Source: Tribonema minus
Taxonomy: Eukaryota; Sar; Xanthophyceae; Tribonematales; Tribonemataceae
NCBI GenBank assembly: GCA_017506865.1
Contig: JAFCMP010000051.1
Coordinates: 310,001 to 374,000 of the forward strand
DNA: 64,000 nucleotides
Reading direction: 5' to 3'
Below are positions 41,389 through 52,781 of this stretch, in pieces. How positions within the stretch are numbered: the stretch's first letter is position 1; each line of letters opens with the position of its first letter. The position numbers were made by a program, and so were the translations under genes. Below the pieces are notes generated by a model, which saw nothing but the letters and a program-made list of their open reading frames with translations, had not been told where the DNA came from and ran no database searches.

Positions 41389-44300
41389 TTGTGGCTTGAT
41401 GGCATGCCGCAGTGCCACAGGTACCTTGGTACTACCCTGAGACATCATGCCACTGCATGTGCAGGCTGTACCTACCTATGCGATGTGTACCTGCAGTGAT
41501 GCCGTGCCACTTATATCATAATATATCCCCAAAAAGGCACCTGTTGAGACATGGGGCCTTGCAGGAGGGCCGCTGGCACTGCTCAGCAAGAAGACGCCCC
41601 GCCGTGACCACCAGCCTGAGATGATCCCGTGCAAGAGTCACTGTGGTCAATTGCCCCAGTGTTCAAGTGCAGGCAAGGCAGGTGACACTCCCACTTGTCC
41701 CTGCTCAGCTCGCCCTAAGCATAGGGCACACGCGATGCTACCGCACACCTATAAAGTGTAATTGTTTTATTTGGTAAACATAACTATTTTTTTTTGTCGA
41801 CTTTAAGTTGAAGTACTTCTGTACAGGAAAATGCTAAGACTTGTTATTCATATATACTTTGTTCAGCGCCGGCACTTTTTGCACGATTATTGATGAAAAA
41901 CACGTGAACACTGAGGCATATTGCAGCTGGATTCACGGCATCCTTTCGAGGGCCATGAAGAACAATGGAGTGAATGAATAGGAAAGTAGCCAATCAGATT
42001 GCGCACAGCTTGTGACGAGTGTCATTGCCATGCATCACTCAGCACCGGGCCGAGACGTGGCGAGAGTGGCTGTGCTGACTACTAGTAGTAGTAGTACTAA
42101 GTAGATGCCAAGCTGCTGCTGCCGGCGCCACGAGCGGTGTGGAGCCTTAGCCTAGTAGTTTTGCAGAAAACGTTTTTGGCCACACAATACGGCGTATTTG
42201 GGGCGTATTTGGCAACCAGGAATACGCTTTGAGCCAATGTCAACATGATAGTATGCTGCGTGAAAGGTGTATTTGTGGGGCATGCGGTGTGTCTGCGCAA
42301 TTCCAAGCATACAGTGCGCCACAAAAGGGGTAATTGAACTTGGAAATGAACTTCAGAACACGTTTTTCGTGCAACCCTAGCCTTAGTGCTGTACTTTTTA
42401 TTGATTCTCACTCAGGGCGTGAAAAAGCCCAGATGAATGGCATCTAACTTGAAGCTTGCTGTACGGAATCTACATGTCGTGTGACAGTCTGAAACCGTCT
42501 CAACGACGACCACTCAAATGCCGCAGCCGCCAAATGGCATCTCGGGATCCTCCCCTACGTCCTCTTCCATGTGCCCCCCCCCCCCTGTACCTGCGTTACT
42601 TGTAGTCGCTAGCGCTGCAAGTGACGTTGCATTAGCCACATATGTGAAAACTCGGGCGCTGCTACATGACACAGAATGCGGTAACCGCTAAGAAAAAAAG
42701 TTGAAATCAGTTGGCCGCCGTTCGCATCGGTTTCGCAAACCACAGCAATCAGGCTCGCCACGTGATGACTCGGGGAGCGCAATAACTGGGCAACTTCTGG
42801 TGCTGGCGGCTGTTGTGCAGAATACGCAAAGTGACGTAGCAAAACCTGACCACACACTGGCAGACGCTGCAAGGTGATTGGTGAACGATCGTGCCGTGCG
42901 GCGGCCAGAGCAACTCTATCAGTGCGCTTGGCGCCCAACATTCCGCAGAAAACAGCATTCAAGTTCGCAAAAATCAGCACTCACTGACAGATGCATTGCA
43001 TTGGAACTGTCTTGTCTATAAATGAGGACACTGGCCGGCTTTAATATTTTTGTTGGGTTTAACGCCAAGACCAAGTTGAACTTGAAAACATAGGACACCC
43101 TTTCAATTGCTTCACCAAAAAGATGTCCACTCCCTTTTGATTGCTTTGACAAGAAGCTGCAATGCAGTGCCCACCCTGGGGCCCGTTACTAATAGTATCT
43201 GTGGCACAAAGTCGTGAATTGCTATGCTCACGCTGTTTCAAGCAAGCCGCTTACAATGCAATTGCTGTGAAACAGGCATATGTGCCCAGCAACACCTGAG
43301 TACGTGTTCAGGTTGCAACGTGGCTTTATTGTGATTGGCAGATTCGCCAGCCTGAGGGCAGCGACAATTAGGTCCTCTAGCCATCAGCCTCAATCCCTCA
43401 GGCTGATCCAGTAGGTCTTGCGACTCAGAGGACGACAGAGACATATCGCTTTCACCAGCTGCCCCTGCTGATGCTGCTGCCGCGGCTGCTTTGGTGCTGG
43501 AATTGGCTGTGACCGAATCGGATGTGCTTCTAATAATTGTTGCTTGCGAAGTGCACCAGTGACCAGTAAAACACAGTGACTGAACCTGTAACTGTTACAG
43601 TTGCGAGACTGATTTGAAGTCTCAGACTGGCAGGTGCTGCTTGTCAGCTTTGACCACTGCTGAGTGACTGATCTGAGCAAACTAGGATTTTGCACGTCAG
43701 ACTCTGCGGACCCTGACAATAACTGGCGATCATCACGACTGAAATGCGGTGGTCTCGCGTGCTCGCCAAGGCCAGCGACTATCGTTGAAGAAGAACGAAG
43801 TGTATCGATCTTCTGTGCATCTTTGTGCATCTTTTTGTGCGCTTCTTGAAAAGCCGCAGCCTAAGGACGGTGGCGCGAGCTGGACAATTAGTGGCTTAAG
43901 CAATTGATGGTGTGCTCATGCCACCTACCACGTGCTGTCTGTCTGTAGATACCTTAGAGGGCTCGCACTCTGGTCCCTCGCCTGTAAGAGCGCAGGTGTA
44001 CGTCATATTGGGTTAGGGTTAGAGTTAGGGTTAGCGTTAGTCTCTCGCTGCCAGCTCATACACTAATGTACTTTTATTTATTTCACTTCGCTAGGGGCGC
44101 AAAAAGCCCTATCTTCGGATATGCACTCAATGCAACACTCCTTCTCCGAAGAAAGATTCAAACGCAAAAAGGCTTCTTCCTCTTCACACCGCCACCAACA
44201 CCCCACAACCAAACCCTACTTAGGTTGCCCAGCCGTGAGGCACACTTGTCCCGTCTTGGAAAAGATTTATGCAGGCCTGGGTCGCCTTTGACAGCGCCCA

Positions 44301-45002
44301 GAACTGAGGAGCATGCTGACACGTCTGAATCACGCCCCTAGGCAAAGTGATCACTGGGCACCAGGTACTGGTGCTAAGGGTATCAATGCTGTTGCTACGA
44401 AGAGTCCGACCAAACCCTGACAAAACCCACCCAAACCCTGATTGGTCCCCGCTGTCATGCTGCACGAAAGTGCTAAGCTACTGCCTCCACACGATCAGAC
44501 CCACTTTGAGGCCTCTTGTGTACACACGTGTCCCTGCCAAATGGTCCTAACCGTGAACGGCTTTATGCAGGCCTGGGCTACTGGTAGCTAATCTTCTCGG
44601 CTCTCGGTGACCGGAGCTTTCAGCATATCACCTAACCCCAACCCTAACTCTAAGGTGCAGGGGTCGAAGATGCAGAAGTGTATCGCCCGGCCAATGATTG
44701 CTGCTTTGCAGAGTCCGGTGGTGAAGCAGCGGCGCCGAGCGCTCTCCCTACGCTCTACCTACGACATCTTCACTCGTTGCATGCGAAGCGCAATATAAAA
44801 AAATAGACTAAAATTCTGCCGGCTCAGCGCTTTCATAGGTGCCTTTTCGGCTGGTCGCTTGATTGATCAAGTTCACAGAAGTTTCTGCCGCGCAAATGAA
44901 TGATGACTAAAAACCCACACACGAGAGCCACGGATGCGACAGGATTCGAGTAGAAATTTGCGACTGCGCTGAAACGTTTAAAGAAGTCTCTCTTCAAGCC
45001 CA
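41389..45002. other. Region without a recognisable gene
   Basis: Holds the second copy of a dispersed repeat (42749), scattered TTAGGG motifs near 44010 and a 146-codon minus-strand frame at 43390-43830 with no recognisable features. A motif resembling TGTGGCTTGATGGCGTGCTC is present near 41391, 43900 and 51152. Confidence 0.55.
42749..42880. repeat. Dispersed repeat, copy 2
   Basis: Diverged copy of 40928-41075 in the same orientation, with small deletions. Confidence 0.7.
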
Positions 45003-45104
45003 ACCCTAATCCTAACACTAACCCACTCTCCCACTCCCCACCCCAACCGCAACCCTAAACCTTACCCTAACCCTATACTAAACCTAACCCTAACCCTAAC
45101 CCAA
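45002..45104. repeat. Interstitial CCCTAA tract at the end of the IFT144 homology
   Basis: About 100 bp of interrupted CCCTAA/CCCTAAC units start where the IFT144 coding similarity ends (45103). Confidence 0.92.
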
Positions 45105-47831
45105 GGTGCTCCGGCACCATGTACTTGAACACTGGGACGCAAACGCGCTCTCGCGCAGGCCGCGCGCTGGCACTCGATAACGCAGCTCGTCAGCACGGCA
45201 ACCGTGTGCGCGGGGAAGCGCGACACGGAGCGCGCTACGCGCAGCAGCATGCGCGCCGCGCCCTTGTGCTCGCCGCGCCGCGCGAGGCGCTTGGCGAGCG
45301 TGAACGAGTGCAGCAGCAGGAACGGGCGCCGCAGCGCCTGCGGCACGCGTGCGCGCTTATCCTCCAGGCGCCGTATCACTTGGTAGAGGATGGCGTTCGC
45401 CTCTCGGTAGTTGCCGAGGTCCTGCCGCGGCGCGCGCATGAGCAGTAAGGGTTCCAGTTAGGGTTAGTTACGGTTTAATTAGTGTCGGGGGCAGGGTTTG
45501 GCTAGGGAGGGATAGGGCTGAGAATAGGGTGCAGTTGGGGGTAGGGTAAGGGTCAGGATTAGGGTTAGGCGCAGCACTGCATCCAGTGTCAGGTGGCCGA
45601 GCAAGGGCGGATTAGGGAGAGTGCTGCCATCCGTTGAAAGTGGTCGTCGTAGGTTCTGCAGTAGGTGCTGCCGCGTGCACGGTCAGGGCGGGCAAGGTTA
45701 CGCGGGGTGTTCGTCAAAAGGGAGAACACGAGAAACTGTCCTGCGCCTAGCAGCGCGAAGCAGTCGCAGTGGCCTAGTGATGACGGCCGCCGTCTCCCGT
45801 GGCGACCGCACGCAGCACAACAGCGCAAGCAGCAATGCGCTGGCCGACACATCTCTGACACAGGACAGCTCTAGGCAGCGTCATAGCACCACAAGCTTCA
45901 ACTGTGTGACACACGCAACGCGCGGGCGCCACGCCATGACAAGCGGCGCCACCACCCCACACGCATACAGCAAAATTGCATGCGCGCGCACCTGCGCCTG
46001 GCGTGATCGCCGCCGCGACCTCCGCCTCGCCGCGCTGCAGCAGCAGCTTGAGTCCGCAGTGGTGCTGCCCGCACGCCGCGTAGTGCCGCCCCGCCGCGCC
46101 CAGATCCCCCTGCGCCTCGTAGTACCGCGCCATGCGCAGCGAGTCCGCTGGCGGCAGCGCCCCCGCCGCCGCCGCGCCGCCACCGCCGCCGCCGCCGCCG
46201 CCGTCGCCGCCGCCATTGCGCGCGTGCGCCGACGAACGCTGCCATCTGCCCGTGCGCGCGCGGAGCACGCCCGCCTCGTCCGCGCGCTGCGCCATGAACA
46301 GGAACTCGATGACGCCGCCCCAGTTGCCGGCGGCCGTGCAGTAGCGCGAGACCGTCTCGGCGCCCGCGGCGCTTGCGGTCCCGCGCACGATCGCGAAGGC
46401 GCGCTCCGGCTGTGGCGGCGCGGCGGCGAGTACGCGTGAGAGGAGCGCGTGACGCGCAGCAGCGGGGGGGAGGAAGGGGGGCGTCGGCGCACACCGCGCG
46501 AGTTGTAGCAAGGGTTTGATGAGAGAGGGTGAGTGCTGCACCGCTGTCGAATTACGGCAAAGGCGCAACTTTTGCTGGCAGCTGCTGCAGCAGCGCGCAG
46601 GCGTAGAACAAGCCGCACACTTTAAGTGCACCATGCAAGCGCTGGGTGACGCTGCAGTGCGCTGCGAGCGAATGAACCTGACATGGCGGTAGAGTGGGCG
46701 CTGCGTGGCAAGCGCTCTGTCATGTACCTCGTTCTTCAACAAGTTTTATCACGCCATTTGCACACATCGAATCAGAAGCGGCATGCGCGAGGCTCTGCCC
46801 TGCGTCACCGCCGCACCACAGCACGTCCACAAGGCGCTGTCAACACGCCCGCCATCTGAGCACTGACGTCCAGCTGACGCGCGCCGCACGCATTCGGGTA
46901 ATTAGGTAGGTAGGTGAGCCCGCCGCGCAGCAGTGCTCAGCGCGCATCAGCGGCAACGAGGTTCGCAGGCACCCTGAGCACGCTGCTGCTGAAGTGGGAG
47001 CACTCTCCTGCAGTCCGTGCACTGCAGTTTTTGCCAGAGACACAAAGTGAAGGGGGGGGGGGCGATCTGTGCGCTGCGATGCTCACCAGAGACACCGCAG
47101 TGAGGTGAAGGGGGGGGAGTCACCTGGTCCAGTTGGTCTAGGCACAGGCGCACGACAGCGTCCATGTCGCGCGCGCGCGCTCGTGCCGCCGCGGCCGCGT
47201 CCCACTGGCCTGCTGCCTCACACGCACGCGCGCCCTGCCCCAGCAGCCTGGGCAGCGTCACCTGCGCGAAACGGAGGAGAGAAAGAGGAAAGAGAGGGGG
47301 AGGGGGGGTGTCGAGGTTAGAAGAAGAGTTGTTGTGCTCGGCGGAACGTGAATGCTCGGGAGGAGAGGGGCGGGCGAGGGGGGGGGGGCGGGCGGGTCGA
47401 AGGGGGGGCATTGTGTGCTTTCTGAGACATGAATGCTCGGCTCTGAGCACCATAGGCTGACTCCCCATGGCAGTCAGCCCGGCGGGAAGCTGGCGCCCAA
47501 AACTGTCTCAAGCTGTACAACAGGGTGCAGAGGGCGATGATGCGCGACCATGATGCGCCACAGAGCGCAATGCGGCGGCGCTCTGCGCAGTCAGTACTGA
47601 GCAGCACCGGCCCTCTGCCCACGCTCAAACAGGCACTACACACAGGGGGGAGGGCGTGCGCAGCGCATTGCGCCTGCGGCGCTACCGCCGCCGCCTGCGG
47701 CATGTTGCGCGCCGCCAGGTAGATCGTGAGCGCCCTCTTGAACTGGTGGCTCGCCTCCCACAGCGCCGCCGTCTCCTGGTGCATGTCCTGCAGTATCGCC
47801 GCGCACTCGCGCAGCAGTTGCACGCTGTAGC

Positions 47832-47864
<33 letters not shown>

Positions 47865-49830
47865 CGGCCGCTGCTGCCCGCGCTAGCGCCGTACGTCGCC
47901 AAGCCACAGGTGGCGCGCAGCTGCAGCGGCGGCGGCAGCGGTGCTGCCAGCGGCAGCGGCGGTGGCGGCGGTGCCGTCGTGAAGGCCCGCAAGCGCCTGC
48001 TGGAGCATGCGCAGCGCCGCGTCGCTCTTGCCGCGGAACTTGAGCTGCCGCGCGTATGCGGCGCTGATCTGCCACGCAGCCACAGAAGCGAGGGGGGGGG
48101 GACAGGGAATGGTCAGTCTCGACTGTGCTCCAGCAGCACCGCTCCCGCATCCCCTGTTGGCATCTACGGGAATAGTTCGTGGAGTCGAGTTCATTGGCCA
48201 AGGGTGTGCTGGCCCTGGTCAGAGGTCATGATGGAGAGGATTACATTTACAACATTTACAGGTACTATGACCATGAGGTGAACATATTGCTCAGACGCAA
48301 GCGCACATCCCGAGATTGACAATTCTTCGACATCCAGGGTGGCGCCCGGCGTGAGCACCTAGGGTTATGGTTAGGGTTAGGGTTAGGGTTAAGGGGATAG
48401 GGCCGGGTTTAGGTCAGGGTTGACCGCGATATAGCACGACCACCGCTCACACAATCCCAATGAAGCAAGCGTCCGCGCCGCATGCGCGCCACCTCCTTCG
48501 TACGCGCTCCGCCACCTGCACTTCATCACAAAATTAAAGTTGACGACGACGGCGACGCACCTCCGGCACTGCGCCCGGCCGCAGCGCCGTCGCGAGATTG
48601 AGCGCCTGCTCCCAGTGCAGCAGGTTGCGCCGCATGTTGAGCGCTGCCAGCGGGCGCGCGCCGGCCAGCTTGAGTTCCTGCACGAGGCCGTAGTCGCCGA
48701 ACAGCGCCGCGACCTCGCCCGCGAGCAGGCGCCGGTCCTCCGCCGCCGCCGCGCGCTCGAGGCCGCGCACCTGCGTTGCGATGACGCATTGCGCATCGCA
48801 CCACGATTTGCTGAGCACTGCGCATGAAGGCAGGTATGAAGCATGTCATAAAGGCCACGGCGCTGCGCCGCGGCGAGCTGCACCATGATGGCTGCGCACT
48901 GCGCATCATGGTCGGTACGTCGTACTACTGCCGCCGCGCGGTCGCGGCCGCGGAGCTGCGACACTGCACGCTGCGCAGAGGTATGTGCACATCCACCGCC
49001 AGCACGCGCCTCGCTGGGCTGCTGTGGCGCACCGCAGGCCACGCGTCCCCGCGTCACGAGTATTGCACTTCACCAACATGTCAGATGAAATTGAAGTGTG
49101 GCAGTCTGGCGCCGCACGCGTTGTGCAGCGAAGTCAGCACGCCTGCCAGCAGCCGCCTCTCCCAGCCTCGCGCTCTCCGTTGTGTGAGTGCCAAAGCACC
49201 GATGACAGTCGCGCACAGCAGGCAGGCATGCGACGACGCGCAGCAGGAGCGGGCACAGAACACTGCATGTGCCGTGAGCCGCCACCGCCGTGCCTCCGCA
49301 CGCCGCAGCTCGCACCTCCGCAGCTGCGCACCATGCGCCGCAGCTCTGCGCTGGCCATCTGCAGGTGTGCGCACACATTCGGCCGTCGGTGTCTACGCCC
49401 CAACAGTGACTGCAGCAGCGGCGACCACGCTTTTTGGTACAAGGCACTTGCGGCTTGTCACTTAGATCTAGCTCTATGATCTTTTCATTCGTTTCCATGC
49501 GTGTATGTGCAGTGCAGTTAAGCGGCTGCATGCGGGTGCGCCTATGCTGCTGCGCCCGCTGCCGCCCGACTGTTCATTCGCAGCCTCCGCAATGGCCTTC
49601 GCTGCAACGCCGCAGCGACAGCGGCAGCGGCAGCGGCGGCACTCACCATGCCGGCGTTGCCGATGCGGCCGAACACGCGCGCCGCGGCCTCCACCTCTAG
49701 CACCTCCATGGCGCGGTCCGCGAGCACCAGGAGGTGCTGCCGGTCGCCCAGATGCGCCGCCGCCGTCCACGTGTCCTGCAGCTGCAGCAGCGCGAGCGCG
49801 CGCCACACAGCGTGGCGCGCAGCTCGGCGG
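45103..49830 (-). CDS. IFT144: IFT144/WDR19-like intraflagellar transport protein, C-terminal half only, probably broken
   Basis: IFT144 is a subunit of the IFT-A complex that drives retrograde transport in cilia. Exons, high to low: about 49830-49647, 48770-48561, 48068-47686, 47261-47124, 46409-45992, 45421-about 45103. Residues match the TPR-like half of the family in order: RVFGRIGNAGM, PLAALNMRRNLLHWEQALNL, ISAAYARQLKFRGKSDAAL, LRECAAILQDMHQETAALWE, MDAVVRLCLDQLDQ, RAFAIVRGTASAAGAETVSR, GVIEFLFMAQRADEA, FPAHTVAVLTSCVIECQRA. Phases agree from the first to the fifth exon. Problems: the amino-terminal WD40 propellers are not found upstream; about 50 family residues are missing between 45992 and 45421, where phases also disagree; the frame shifts by one base near 47889 (DVRR then ALARAAAA), and again near 45165 and 45145. 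It is a pseudogene, a split gene, or a correct gene with assembly indels in very GC-rich sequence. Confidence 0.72.
48358..48393. repeat. Interstitial TTAGGG tract
   Basis: Four consecutive TTAGGG-type units in the intron between IFT144 exons 48770-48561 and 48068-47686, or just beside it. Confidence 0.9.
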
Positions 49831-49929
49831 CGCCCGCGTGATCCGCCGCCGCCGCCGCTGTCGCCGCGCCGCTGCCGCCGCCGACGAGCGTGTCGTGAGC
49901 GTGCTGTCGGCGAGCTGGCCTGTGGCAAC

Positions 49930-52781
49930 TTCTAAGCTTGCGCGCTGCAGGGCGTCCGAGTCGCAGACGGCACTGCGATGCGCAACGGCTCGCACCGCCG
50001 CTTGGCACCACGCCCTTACTTAACCTGATGGACGCTGATGCACCGCAAGTGCTCATCTGGCACCTCGTTAGCCCAGGACTGCTGTGGCGCCGCACGTGCA
50101 CGCTCATTGTCCTTGCCATCTTTGCGCATCAGTACAAACATGGGCACGCCAATGACACGGCCATCGGCGTCGCCGCCATCGCTGCCGCTGCCGCCGCGGC
50201 TGCGGCCGCTGGCGCTGTCGCCCCGCCGCGCCTCCACCATCACCACTAGCCAGAAAAGGAGCGGAAGGCGGAGCGGCCATGGCCTTCCCCGTGTACGGAA
50301 CTGCGGCGGCAGTGTGCGCGCACCCATGCTTGCAGGGTGGCGGCGCGGCGCCATCCTCTCAGAGGCTAGGAACGAGGCTCGTTCCTCGCGACACTCGGAG
50401 CTGCGCAGCTTTGTCGCCGTCATGACGCGCGCGTATCCTGCTGCCGAAGGTGGCGGGCCTAAGTCCAAGAAGATGGCCACGCGCGCAGCGGCTACGGCGC
50501 AGGCAGCAGCAGTGGCAGCGCCAGCGGAGGCTGCAGTCATTGTGGCCAGTGCGGCGGCAGCGGTGAACGACGACGACATGAATGCGAATGAATCGTGAGC
50601 GGTGTGTTGGTCATGATTGTCGATGAAAGGTTCTACATAGCAGCATCGTCTTGAGATGCTGCACCTGTTATTGTTGTGCGATCACTGCGACAGCCATTCA
50701 TGCCAAGGGGTGATAAGCTGCATGGGCAAATGCATCATACCTGAAAAAACTTAAGAGAATTTTTCACAACTCTGGGCTCCAAGAAAATGGAAGGTAAGAT
50801 GCCACACGAATGCATGCCGATATCCCCAAGATTGAATTCATATGGTACGCACCTATGTACGCACCTATCACTTCTCAACACAGAGTCGGTGCAAAAACTT
50901 TTGAAGTTGTGTTATACTTTGAAGTTCGCATACTGCAACATCAACTCCTTTGGCTGCTTCACCGAGCGTCATACCTGCTTTATGCCATGCCAATGAGTAA
51001 ACATACGCAGCATCTTCATGGCACCGCGAATGCGGTGTGTGCAAGCAGCCCGCTACTCCACGCACCTGAAAAAGCTCAGCCAGCAGATTTACTTACTAGA
51101 ACAGCCGCCTTCGTTTCAGGTCTCAGTGCTGTGCTGTAGCGCTAAATGTGCTTGTGGCTTGATGGCGTGCTCATGCCACCCACCAGCGCAGGCTGCTGTA
51201 CCTAACTCCAGCAGCAGCAGCAGCAGCAGCAGCCTACATTCTACATATCAGGCTGCTGTGCGGCCGGCGGAACTTTTGAAACAAACCCGAAAATGCGCGA
51301 AGAGGCACAATTGTTTCTCTGATCGTTGTTCGACCGGCTCATCATCCACAGCACAGCGAGCCAACCGCAGCGCGACGACTCACTTCATAGAAGCACAGCG
51401 GGCCCCTCGGCGACGACAGTGCATCGGCAAGCTCTGCGTCCGAGTATCTGTACCAACAAAAGCCGATGACCACGAGCCGATGACCACGAGTTGTTTTGCT
51501 GAAAGTGAAAGCGAGCAAGAACATCCCAGAAGCGAGCGCAACATCAAGGTAAGTCAGGCGCGCGCAGTCACGGATTCCGAGGTCGAGGTCGAGCAGGTGA
51601 TGTGTATATATCTGCAAGTGCGTGAGGGTGAGGCGATACAACGTAAAGTGTGCTGCAACATTGGCAGTAAGAACAGAACAGAACTGATATATCAGTGATC
51701 ATATCACACTTCGCATTGCTTCCAAGTTGCGCCCAGCCACCACAGTCTGTCAGTTCCCGGGTTCCCGGATGATCGCTGATCACTCTGGCGCTATCGCAGT
51801 ATCATACGCCGTCGGGCGGTCTGCTCATTGCTTTTTCTGCATGCTGTCACAAAGATGGTAAGAACCTTCCTGCGTCCCTCTTGATGGTGATACTCAGGCT
51901 GTAGCAGATTATGAAGATGACATTTGCACAACTGGTGCCAGATTATTTAGGCATCGTGTGCAACTTGAACTGACTCACAGGGGACTCACACGGCGATGGA
52001 TGAAAGGGGGCCAGCCAGCTGGTTAGAAAGCCATGCTGATGCTGCCTAGCAGGCCACTCATGCCAGTACTACTAGTACTATTACTAGTACCTTAAAGTTT
52101 TACCAAACAAATTAAGACTGGAGTTGGATTGTGTTGACTGCGATGCTAAGCTTCAACTTCAAGTTGCCGCAGCTGCTCTGTGAAAACCCTCTGGCAGAGC
52201 CGGACCAGCGAGTTTGTCTCTTTCAGAGCATGCACAGGTAAGAGGTGTTGAGCATGACACTCTGTTGATCATCAATGATTGCGAGCACTGGTTGACGATT
52301 GGTGACAGATTCTGAAGCCCTTTCCGCTGCAGCAGACATGCAGGAACTTAGTCATTATGGTATCACGTTGAACATCTCCAGCAACAGCTGTCAGTGATCA
52401 CTTGCAGTCACTGTTGCACACGTGCTAGAACTGTCACAGTCGGCGGGTCGTCTGCACGCCATTGACTCACTGACAGGGCTTGCTTCGTTGCCGTTGCTGC
52501 CGTTGCTGCCAGACTGAGTGCTCGCGGTGCTGCTACTGCGGCTACAGTGGCTGCTGCTGATGCTGTAGCAGGACCTGTTCTTCAGCTTGCAGCTGCTGTT
52601 GCTCTCTACGCCGAGCACGCCTGCAGCAATTTGCGGATCTGCGCTGCCGCAGCCTGAGCCTGAGGCTGACACTGTAACGGCGCTCTGCAGCAGCTGCAGC
52701 AACCCGTGTTCTACAGACGCTCCTGTGGAAACCTCTGGCAGGACCACGCACCAGCCTAGTATTAGTAGTACGCAATTGCTG
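49930..52781. other. Region between the divergent IFT144 remnant and the beta-helix gene
   Basis: 49930-50600 is GC-rich and gives long overlapping frames on both strands that look compositional; none encodes WD40 repeats as expected for the IFT144 amino end. 50.6-52.5 kb is of lower GC with an AGC microsatellite at about 51210-51235. I see no supported gene here. Confidence 0.55.

Noticed and set aside
43390-43830. 146-codon minus-strand frame
   Set aside because: No homology, signal or domain that I can recognise and no neighbouring exon; kept only as a note in the region entry.
45621-46439. Plus-strand 272-codon frame
   Set aside because: Opposite strand of IFT144 exon 46409-45992 and its intron; composition-driven.
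49505-50598. Long overlapping frames on both strands, including 50038-50598 plus
   Set aside because: No domain or codon pattern; Arg/Ala/His-rich in all frames as expected from GC-rich CG-repeat DNA. Not the missing IFT144 amino end.
51018-51698. 226-codon plus-strand frame
   Set aside because: Low-complexity Ser run from an AGC microsatellite, no recognisable domain, no splice or start context to support it.
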